Shown here in pieces: positions 12,426-21,423 of a stretch of 64,000 nt of DNA. The position numbers and the translations under genes are program-made. The notes under the pieces are model-generated. The model searched no databases, was not told the origin of the DNA, and saw nothing but the letters and a program-made list of their open reading frames with translations. Numbering within the stretch: position 1 is the stretch's first letter; the number at the start of each line of letters is the position of its first letter. This DNA is from Chaetomium olivaceum (lineage: Eukaryota; Ascomycota; Sordariomycetes; Sordariales; Chaetomiaceae). Where the stretch lies: the NCBI GenBank assembly GCA_039881045.1, contig JAYWVB010000044.1:241147-305146 (forward strand), given 5' to 3'.

Positions 12426-14657
12426 ATGGAACCGCAAGATCGACCGAAACGACCCCAGGAAGACGCCAATGGCGCCCCAACTGGTGAACAAAATGGTTCT
12501 AGTAGTGAACCTGCGTCAAAGAAAATAAAGCTTGACAGCCGGGCTAAAGGCGTCGCCCCGATCAAGGCAGAGTACATTGGTCTTTGCGCAGCTCTTGAGA
12601 TATTACAGCTACTAACCAACTAACCAGGTACCTCATAGTAGCACCTGGCCGAGCAGGCAAACCTACCGAAGCCGGAGCCGAAGCCGATGACGATGATGCC
12701 GCCGAGGGGCGGACAGCTCCCAAGCCCCAAGAAGCGCAGCAGCCCACCAAAAAGGACGGGAAACGAAAGAAACAAACAGGTCAGAACAAGGAACGAGAGT
12801 TTGGTACCTTCTCGGACGCCCAGCGCCTATGCAATACCGTCGCATGGACTCCCGAGTTCTCCCCTCGCCCTTGCAAGCATGGCGACCGCTGCAATGCTCT
12901 CCACGACATCCGCAAGTACTTAAAAGAAGGTCGCCGTCCCGATGTCACGACCTTTGAGGAAAGTGCCCGGTTTGGGAGAAGTACGGCAAGTGCCCGTCCG
13001 GTTGGCGCTGTCTGTTCGTCCGCAGTCACATGGACGAAGTCAAGCACGACGACGGTCGGTCGGAGCTGGTTCTGGTGGGTGACGCTAGCAAGATACCAGA
13101 AGGCGAGGAGGAGGCGGCGGGCGAAACCAAACCCGGCGTAGTCAACATGGTGCCGGTCAGTGTCAAGTACGACCTCGCCAAGAAAAGGATTCCTCTGGAG
13201 AAGTCGGACCAGTATCTAGCCTGGCTGGCCAAGGATACCGAACATCTCGCGAAACATTATCAGAAGCACAAGGATGATGAGACAAAGCCGAATGATTACA
13301 GGGCGCAGTACGTAGAGCCTCCGTTCAAGCCGTCAGAGAAGCGGAGGCTCTACTTTGGACGAGACACACCTACTCTTGCGCCTCTTACCACCCAAGGAAA
13401 CCTTCCGTTCCGTCGCCTCTGTGTCGAACTTGGCGCTCAAGTGACATACTCTGAAATGGCCCTGGGACTTCCCTTGTTGCAGGGGCAAAAGGCAGACTGG
13501 ACGCTGATGAGGGCTCACGAGAGCGAGATCACACCACCCCGTTTTAACCCGGGCGGTTCCATCGTCCAAGGCTACGACAACTCAAAAGACCTCAAGTTTG
13601 GCGCCCAGATTGCAGCCAATGCCCCCTGGGTTGCTGTGAAGGCCACTGAAGCTCTGTCTCAACTTCTACCACATCTCCGTCTGGTCGATTTGAACTGTGG
13701 CTGTCCGGTGGATATGGTGTTCAAGTCTGGAGCCGGGTCTGCCTTGTTGGATTCGCATTCAAAGCTGGAAAGGATGATCAGGGGCATGAATGCGGTATCG
13801 GGAGAGGTTCCGATCACTGCGAAAATCAGGATGGGCGCCAGGGACGACAAGCTCACAGCTCAAAAGCTGGTCGAGCGTCTCGCTCTCGGCAGCGAAGACC
13901 TGCGCGACATGATCGGCGCGCCTGGGTGCGCAGCCGTCACCCTGCACGGCCGGACGAGGCTGCAGCGATATACGAGGGCCGCCGACTGGGGTTACATCGC
14001 CGAATGTGCAGCGTTGATCAAGCAATTCAACGAGAAGAGCAATGACCTCGCCGACACGATCCGAGAGGCGGAAGAGAACACGCTACCCAACGGCGGGAAG
14101 ATGTACTTCCTGGGCAACGGCGACTGTTACTCGCACGTCGACTACTTCGACCACGTCGATAATGCCAAGGTTGACAGCGTCATGATCGGGCGCGGCGCCA
14201 TTGTGAAGCCCTGGATCTTTGAGGAGATCGAAAAAGGCCAGTACCTGGACAAGTCCAGCTCGGAGCGGTTGACGTACATTGAGAAGTTTGTACGATACGG
14301 TATGGAAGCCTGGGGCTCGGACGAGCTCGGTCTCAACTACACACGCCGGTTCCTCCTCGAGTTCCTTAGCTTCTTCTGCCGCTACGTGCCCATCGGCCTG
14401 CTGGAACATCTGCCGCCGAACCTCAACGAGCGGCCGCCTGCTTACCGCGGACGGGACGATCTTGAGACGCTGTTTGCGAGTAAGAACTACAAGGACTGGA
14501 TCAAGATCAGGTAAGCTACCGCCCTAGGTGCGAATAAGTTTGTTGAATAGTGCGCTGACGAGGACGCAGTGAGATGTTTCTTGGGCCAGCTCCACCCGGG
14601 TTCAAGTTCCAGCCGAAACACAAGTCAAATAGCTACGAGATTGAGGCCGAGGGTTGA
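12426..14657 (+). CDS. dus3: tRNA-dihydrouridine(47) synthase DUS3 (one frame break)
   Basis: Flavoenzyme reducing uridine 47 of the tRNA variable loop to dihydrouridine with NAD(P)H. Exons 12426-12571, 12628-14510, 14570-14657; intron 1 has two CTAAC branch sites. The start ATG opens MEPQDRPKRP. The N-terminus is lysine-rich with a likely nuclear signal (KKDGKRKKQ). Two CCCH zinc-finger units typical of Dus3 follow (CKHGDRCNALHD, then CPVWEKYGKCPSGWRCLF...H). The TIM-barrel Dus domain includes LAPLTTQGNLPFRRLC (FMN site), DLNCGCPVDMVFKSGAGSAL with the active-site Cys, a KIRMG motif, TLHGRTRLQRYTR and GRGAIVKPW. The frame breaks between the two fingers near 12958-12963 (GAGGAAAG, where GAGGGAAAG would fit). 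Adding one base gives 705 residues, normal for the family. Confidence 0.92.
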
Positions 14658-14869
14658 TAATACGACGGTGAAACAAATGTATGGTGGCAGAAGAGACAGG
14701 CTCCAGCGTTCCCCGACGGTGCTGGGGGTTGTAGGGGTATTGGGGTGAAGAAACAATACAAAAACCGGATCCGTGTCAGGACGCTTCTCAACACGAGAGA
14801 ACGTATCGCTCATGATCTTGAAATGGACGAGGAGGACAACGAGTGTCACCAGCGGCCACTTTATATTGG
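14658..14869. other. DUS3 3' flank
   Basis: Presumed 3' UTR of DUS3, running into the tandem repeat. No gene seen. Confidence 0.5.
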
Positions 14870-15051
14870 CCCGGTGACTGACACGGATAGGTTAGCCCGG
14901 TGACTGACACGGATAGGTTAGCCCGGTGACTGACACGGATAGGTTAGCCCGGTGACTGACACGGATAGGTTAGCCCGGTGACTGACACGGATAGGTTAGC
15001 CCGGTGACTGACACGGATAGGTTAGCCCGGTGACTGACACGGATAGGTTAC
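14870..15051 (+). repeat. 26-bp minisatellite, seven copies
   Basis: The unit CCCGGTGACTGACACGGATA followed by GGTTAG repeats head to tail seven times, starting at 14870, 14896, 14922, 14948, 14974, 15000 and 15026. The copies are identical except for the last base of the final copy (C for G). It lies between the 3' end of DUS3 and the promoter of the cyclophilin gene. Near-perfect identity suggests recent expansion, and copy number probably varies between strains. Confidence 0.97.
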
Positions 15052-15585
15052 TTATTTGTCCTTGCATCTAGGTATCTATACAGCGACCGTTCTCAGAAGC
15101 CTTCAGTTATCCCATGATTTACTCGTGCCAGATGTCCGTAGTTTCGTTGGCAGTAACTTGCCGTTTCTCCCCTTCGGCTTTGGTTGTTAGAAGTACCTTC
15201 CTCCTCTCGCCTAGGCAGGGATGAGTTAGGAATTGAGTTGCAGGCGCGAGCGAGACCAAATCCAGCGGCAGGCAACTGCTCCATCGTGGCCACACCAGCA
15301 TTTTTGTTCTGCCACAATAACGCCAAAGACAATTCCGGCCTGGAACTCTTTTTCCGGATTCAAAACTCTCGTCTGAATGTTTGCCACCTGACAATCAATC
15401 TCCGCCACCTGCAAACAAACACATTGCCCTTTGTTGTAACACCTAGGTACCCCGTACGTCATCTGGGGAATTAGTTCAACACCCCACTTCACCTCCAATT
15501 GCGAGAACCCAAGTCCACAAAACAACAAAACAAAATCACCAGGATCTTCTTCAGCAAGATCGTCAAACTCCAAGACTCTGCAAAT
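15052..15585. other. Cyclophilin upstream region
   Basis: Promoter and leader DNA of the cyclophilin gene. The last ~80 bases are C/A-rich (ACAAAACAACAAAAC), typical of the leader of a strongly expressed fungal gene. No other gene seen. Confidence 0.5.
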
Positions 15586-16606
15586 ATGGCGCCTACCGTT
15601 CTCCCCGAATCGGGCAACCCGCTGTAAGTTTTTTACGATATTTATCGCTGCGTTCTCGACCATCGCCTTCATTCAGTGGTTCGACACTAGACCCATCATC
15701 AACTTACACCGATCGCTGGGATCGCAATTCTGCGCGCAAATCATGAGTTGAACGCGGTGGGATGACAACATCACATATTATGCTATTTATGATACCATAA
15801 TGCTGCCAGATTTTGGGCGCCCATGCTGACACCGCTTCTCATACAGCGTCTTCTTTGACATTACACTCGGTGGTATGAAATTACCCCTCGTTCCACTCAC
15901 TTTGAGAACGCAGCACGCTCACAATTTTCCTAGGCGAGCCTCTTGGCCGCATCACCTTTGAGCTATTCAAGGATGTGGTTCCTAAGACTGCTGAGAACTT
16001 CCGCCAGTTCTGCACGGGCGAGACCAAGAGTAACGTCGGCCGTCCCCAGGGCTACAAGGGCTCCAAGTTCCACCGCATCGTAAGTTGCGTCCTGAAAAGA
16101 AAACGGAGTACAGAGGCAGCAAGTAACTGACACAACCCTCAGATCTCCAACTTCATGTGCCAGGGCGGCGACTTCCTCAACGGCGACGGCACCGGGTCGA
16201 CCTGCATCTACGGCACCAAGTCGTTCGCCGACGAGAACTTCAACCTGAAGCACGGGGAACCCGGTCTGCTTTCCATGGCCGTGAGTTTCCACTCTCCCCC
16301 CCCTCGGCCCGGAAGCAGCCAAGTCACCCACCTACCCACCCACCCACCACAGGGCATAAAATAGCACGTAGGGCAACGAACTAACCGAACTCGGAAAAAA
16401 AATAGAACGCTGGTCCTAACACCAACGGCTCGCAGTTCTTCATCACGACGGTGCCCACGCCGTTCCTGGACGGCAAGCACGTCGTGTTCGGGCGCGTGGT
16501 GGACGGCATGGACGTGGTCCGCAAGATGGAGGCGACCAAGACGGGCTACAAGGGCAAGGACGTGCCCAACCTCGACGTGGTCATCGCAGAGTGCGGCGAG
16601 CTGTAG
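15586..16606 (+). CDS. Cyclophilin-type peptidyl-prolyl cis-trans isomerase
   Basis: Catalyses cis-trans isomerisation of Xaa-Pro bonds; single-domain cyclophilin of 182 residues. Five exons: 15586-15623, 15847-15872, 15934-16079, 16143-16280, 16406-16606. Exon 2 is only 26 nt. All junctions are GT-AG and keep frame. Diagnostic motifs: FFDITLGGEPLGRITFELF, FHRIISNFMCQGGDF (catalytic Arg and Phe, with Cys where many have Ile/Val), NTNGSQFFITTVPTPFLDGK (substrate and cyclosporin pocket, with Phe-Phe and the Trp-equivalent region) and HVVFGRVVDGMDVV. The insertion ETKSNVGRPQGYKGSKFH is the short loop seen in CypH/Ppih-type cyclophilins. There is no signal peptide or ER-retention tail, so it is cytosolic or nuclear; the loop favours the CypH (spliceosomal) subgroup. 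Confidence 0.95.
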
Positions 16607-17387
16607 TGCCCCAGGTCAGGGCTGGCAGGCGTACGGTCTTGGGTTGCGGATTAATACCACACCTGGAAGGGCTAGCTACTATGCGCGGTGAATTACTTGC
16701 ATGCGTGGATGAGTTACTACTACCATTGGAGGATGGTTATCGGTTAACTAGCTGCTGGCGTGGCGTTCACGAACGGATTGCGCGTTATGGGAAATCGAGA
16801 AAAGCCTTGCTATTCTGTTTTCTGACCGCGAATCCTATGCAATTGCTCATCCATCTAAATCTATCAAAACTATTAAAACAAATGCCGACACCAGCGCAGC
16901 CCAGTCTTGCCCGCCAGAGGAGCAAGACTGTGAGAACCCGCCGGCAGGAAAACCAGAAGAATTCGAATACCAGATCCGCGAAGTAAAACAATCTGAAAAA
17001 TCGCCGCCAACCAAGCGAGTGTAAGAACAAAAGAAAAGCCAAAAATAACAAAGGGAACGGGTATATCCCATGTTGTCTTCGAAAAACCGTGCCGCCGTCC
17101 AGTTCCAGCCGATACCCAACCCAATGAAGGTGAGAAATATGCCGCCGGCATACCATGCCATGCACCGCCCAGCCAGCCCAAATCTAAACCCATTCGAAGG
17201 AAAAAAAGGCATCATCAAATCATCATCTACCTCATACACCACGTCACATCATAATTGTCGATCGATATCGGACATCTAAAGAGAAGGAAAGTTAGAAAGA
17301 TGTACTGAAAATAAAGAAGAAAGCATTATAATACTTACGCGTAAACCCCCAAAAAGGACAAAAGAAAGGAAACCGGCACCACCCACT
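16607..17387. other. Intergenic between convergent genes
   Basis: AT-richer DNA between the 3' ends of the cyclophilin and the secreted-protein gene. Short overlapping open frames on the minus strand look hydrophobic only because the plus strand is A-rich. No gene is supported. Confidence 0.6.
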
Positions 17388-18686
17388 TTAAAAGTGGCGT
17401 CGCCTCATGTGAACACCCCTCCTCTTCATCTTAGGCGCAGGGGTCTTCTCGGCACCCGACCGCGTAACAGTCATGGTGGTCATACCCTCGGGGACGGTTG
17501 AAGTGAGAGTGACAACGACGTCGTCATCGCCGGCCGCGTCTCCGCCGGCGCCGTTCTCGCTCTTCCCACCACCGCTTCCGCCGGGCGCCGGGGTAGCGGC
17601 GGGGATCTTGCCGCCGCCGGGGGCGTTCTGGCCCTCGAGGATGGACTTGGGCAGGGGGAACTCGGTGGGCTTCTGGCCGATGAGGTTGCCGAAGGGGATG
17701 TTCTTGGGGTCGGCGGTGGCGCTGGGCACGTCGAAGCCGGCCTGGGGCACCTTAACGAGGAAGGGCTCGGCCATCTGGGAGGCGATGCCGCGGGCGGTGG
17801 CGGGCTGGTCGGTGGCGAAGTTGGCGTTGGCGTTGGCCTGGGAGCTCTCGCAGGTCGGGCCCTTGACCTCGCCGAGGCTGTCGTCGCAGGCCTCGACGAC
17901 CTTGAAGTCGACCACGCCCGTGTAGAGCTCCGGCACGAGCACCGAGTCGGCGCCGTACTCGGCCGGGGGCACGGCGACGCCCTGCTCCTTCATCGAGGAC
18001 CAATCCCAGACCCAGATGACGGTGTAGACCTTGCCGACGGGGGCGTCCTCGGGGATCTTGATGTCGTTCTGGCAGAGGAGTGAGTCGGCCTTGCTGATGA
18101 ATTCCTTGCGGTAGCCGACGATGCCCTCAAAATCGCCGTCCGAGGGGAGAACCTCGTGGCACTGCCCATCGTCGTAGTTCCTGGTCGCAATGAGCTTGCC
18201 CTTCCCATCTCCGCCCTTGCCGTCCGAGGTCCACTTCAGATGCACGTCCATGAGCATTACGTTGGAGAGGTCGTTCTCGGTGGTTCCGTAAAGGTAGACG
18301 GTGCCGCGGTTGACTGGCTTTTCAGGGTTCGACTTGTCGGCTCGGCTGACGTGACCGTTCTCGCGGTACTTGATTGCGACAAAGTCGCCCTGAGCGACCG
18401 AGAGCATCGGGAACTCGGTGCTGTAGCTTCCGTCGTTCAAGGGCCCCTGGGCATCTCTCACGATCTTGTGGGTCGGCTGGATGACCTTCTCGCCGCCATT
18501 TGGTGGGATCAAGAAGTCCCCCGTGCCGGCGGTAATGTGAGCTCTATCGGCGCCGGGCTTCCCGACTTCCTTGCCGTCGGGCGCGAGGCGAATGGTTTGC
18601 TCGGGCCACGAGTGGGCTATCGCCGTGCCGGAGAGGGCGGCGAGCAGCCACACGGCCACGGTGCGGTCCACGAATGATAGCTTCAT
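17388..18686 (-). CDS. Secreted protein with N-terminal histidine, candidate copper His-brace (LPMO-like) family
   Basis: Intronless, 432 residues. The signal peptide is residues 1-24 (hydrophobic core TVAVWLLAALSG, then TAIA). The predicted cut leaves a mature protein starting HSWPEQ. Mature numbering: His1; a second His at about 88 in YRENGHVSR; then GTVYLYGT; Cys152 and Cys181 could pair; VYTVIWVWDW at about 196-205 looks like a core beta strand. Lytic polysaccharide monooxygenases start with the copper-binding His1 and have a second His near 70-90 within a GH-type motif followed by a strand with Tyr. The agreement is suggestive but not proof of homology. The C-terminal ~100 residues are Gly/Ala/Pro/Asp-rich, end in Arg-rich sequence and have no carbohydrate-binding module. 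I believe relatives are annotated only as a fungal domain of unknown function. Certain: secreted, structured core, disordered tail. Uncertain: enzymatic activity. Confidence 0.8.
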   Translation of the reverse strand: MKLSFVDRTVAVWLLAALSGTAIAHSWPEQTIRLAPDGKEVGKPGADRAHITAGTGDFLIPPNGGEKVIQPTHKIVRDAQGPLNDGSYSTEFPMLSVAQGDFVAIKYRENGHVSRADKSNPEKPVNRGTVYLYGTTENDLSNVMLMDVHLKWTSDGKGGDGKGKLIATRNYDDGQCHEVLPSDGDFEGIVGYRKEFISKADSLLCQNDIKIPEDAPVGKVYTVIWVWDWSSMKEQGVAVPPAEYGADSVLVPELYTGVVDFKVVEACDDSLGEVKGPTCESSQANANANFATDQPATARGIASQMAEPFLVKVPQAGFDVPSATADPKNIPFGNLIGQKPTEFPLPKSILEGQNAPGGGKIPAATPAPGGSGGGKSENGAGGDAAGDDDVVVTLTSTVPEGMTTMTVTRSGAEKTPAPKMKRRGVHMRRRHF

Positions 18687-21423
18687 GATAGTTTGTTAAG
18701 GTGACTAGGTGTCGGTGTATAAAAACCCCCACAAGTTGTTTTGTTTTGGGAAAAGTTGATGTCAAAAATGACAGGGAAAACGACAGGAAACGTGTTGTGT
18801 TGTTATTGTCGTCGAATCCGTGTTTAAATCCCGTAGGAAATGGCGGTTTTTTTGTTCAAGAATAGAATTTGGTCAAGAATTGAAGACAAGCTACCTCACG
18901 GTCAACGGTACTACTGTTCGTGCCAGCACGAACAATAGCAATTAGGACAGGTGTGCGCTGAATAGTAGTCGGGGGTGGCGGTTGTTGGCTTCCGGGTATT
19001 GTGAGGTGACTTTTGAATAGGAGGTTCGACACAAAGAGTGTTGAACAATGCTGTATTAAATGACAAGTCTCCGGGAAGGCAAGTCGAACAAAGGTCGGAT
19101 GATTCGAGGGTGGTATCGGTCCCAGGTCGCTTCGCTAACAACACGCAGTGAGTATGCTGGCGGCTTGTGTTGCTGGTTTACTTGTTACGGGATCGAGTAC
19201 GAAGAAGTATAGCACACAGATGGTGGCAGAGAGTGGTCGGTTCGTAAAGAGGAGGTGGAGTGAAGGCCAAGGAACCTGAAGAAGAACAGTCGCCAAGCTG
19301 GCGGCGGCGGCGGCGGTAAATATCCAGTCAAGGGCGTTGCACAAAGACCGGAGTGGGATAGCAGTCGGTCGGGCGGGCGTGGCATCGGGGGACCATGAAA
19401 CCTCGTGGGCTGTTCAGACCAGGAGGACCGGGAGATCAGTTTTCCAAAAGTCCGGGTCGGTGACATCGGAGAAGGGAGAATCGGTTCATCTCATGGGAAG
19501 ACGGAGGTGATTTGGGAAAACACAGGATCTGCCTGGCGCCGGGTGAGGGCCAAGGTCTGGAGAGGGTCTGGGGAGGGTCTGGAGCAAGAGGGCACCGGGT
19601 CTGGGTAGGGTCCATGGGTCTAGATACTGTGTAGAGATGGGAGGCTAAGGAATAGAGACCCCAGGGACGGGCCCGTTGACGGGTGCTGGGCATCTTACTC
19701 GGAGACTCGCCCAGAACCAGGGTTTTAGGTTGCAACGGAAAGTAGCAGGCGCTCTCCAATACCGTCGGCTAGGGCAAGGGCAAGGGAACGCCCCTTCCCC
19801 CTTCCATGGTGAACACGGTTATGTGGTGCACCTTCCCCCGGGAGATTCATCGACGAAGCATGCAGCGCGGTTGAAGTGGGTGGATGAGAAAAGAGGTTTC
19901 ATTTTAGAATTTGTTAACCAGGAAGTCACCCCACCGCGCCAACTTGCGCGCCCAGTGACTTTCCCCAGATCCGCGCCGCAGACCCAGGACTATGAGTGGA
20001 GCAGAATTACCCGCGTGGGCATGCCAGCAATGCCAAGCATCAGAAGCCGATGCGCCTCATCCACTCGTGCCGTTCCCTCACCGCCAAACTCAGATAGGCG
20101 AGCGTGCCTAGCAGTCGTGCGGGTCCCACATGGTTGCATTGCCAGGGCCCAAGCTGCGGGCGATTCGCTGCAAATGCACCCACATGCGACCCCAGGAGAA
20201 ACAGGTTGGGCCCGTCTCAAGGCCGGTCCCGGGCAGCCGCATCCTCTGATCGGACCAGAAGCCGGAGCGCGCTTGGGGAATTTACCGCCCGCCGTCCTGG
20301 CTTTGGCGAAGCGAAATTGTTTCGAAACTGGTCGACGAGTTTGGTGGTGGACTTTATGCAAAATTAAATATCTTGTTTTCTTTGTCCATCTTCCCTTTTT
20401 CTTTTTCTCTTCTTGTCGTGGGGTTTGGCCCGGCCACCTATGTATGAGGACAACTGTCCGTCAAGACTGGGATCCTCCTTGGGACGGCTGACTGTTTGGC
20501 TGTTGCAGTCTTGGATTTGCACAGACAGAACAACGCTAACAAAAAATGAGACGAACCATTTTAGCCCAGCCGTTGATGATTGGCACAGGGATCGCCGTTG
20601 CTTGTCTCATCTGAACCGTCCTTTAACCCCTGTCTGTTCCTGCCTGTCGTGCATTTGAGCAACCAGCCCTACTTCGTACCCACAGATAAACGGGGACTCC
20701 CTGCTTGTTTTATTAACGTCTTCCCAATTTTAGCACTGCACCTCACTTGGGAGCAGAACTTGAACTTGATTTTTCAATCATTATTAAACTCCAATCCTGC
20801 TCGGCGTATAATAGCTAGGTGGTTGCTCAAACATATCGCCCCCATATCAAGCAGGTGGGTGTTTGGCCTTTGTTCCTGACGATCTCCGCCACCCTAGCTC
20901 CAAACAAATCGTCCCTTTTCCCGCGGAGATAACGAAGTTGGTCTTCTACCTAACGACCATTATATCTAGACACTCGGTCATGTGCACGCCAGCAGGATTC
21001 TCCGGGAGGCTAAGATGGCCACGTAGTTTGTAATTTGTACACCGGATTGTTTCTTGCGGGGTTCGCTCGTTTCACCCTGGGCGGCTGCTGGGTCGGGCCT
21101 CGGTCTGGGGCAATTCCCACTCGGATTCTGGCTTTCATATACTATTACACAGTTGATGACGCACTATTGATTCAGGTCAAGGCTACCTTGACCACATGTC
21201 ATGACTGATCGACTACTGCGTAGTACTAGTATGGTACTAGTGATGTATTACTCCCGTGACTCCTATCAAGTGTGAACGCCGACCCCAAACACAACCACAA
21301 AAGGATAGGCAGAGAAATACAACCCAGCCCGTGACAGCGCCTTCATGTGTATCAAAACCCCAAAACCCTCCGATCAACCCAACTCAACCCCTCGCCCTCA
21401 ACCGCCGATACCCCCCACCACCC
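18687..21423. other. Intergenic, 2.7 kb
   Basis: Upstream DNA of the secreted-protein gene and 3' flank of the AbaA-like gene. A 271-codon open frame at 19676-20491 (+) has no recognisable domain and low-complexity composition, so I do not call it. A small partly palindromic block with two ACTAGT words lies near 21220-21242. Confidence 0.5.

Noticed and set aside
14870..15051. CRISPR-like array or telomere-like repeat
   Set aside because: The units are directly adjacent with no spacers and the organism is a fungus. GGTTAG occurs only as part of a 26-bp unit, so it is a minisatellite.
19676..20491. 271-codon open frame on the plus strand
   Set aside because: No recognisable domain, no intron pattern and no start context; the composition follows local GC content.
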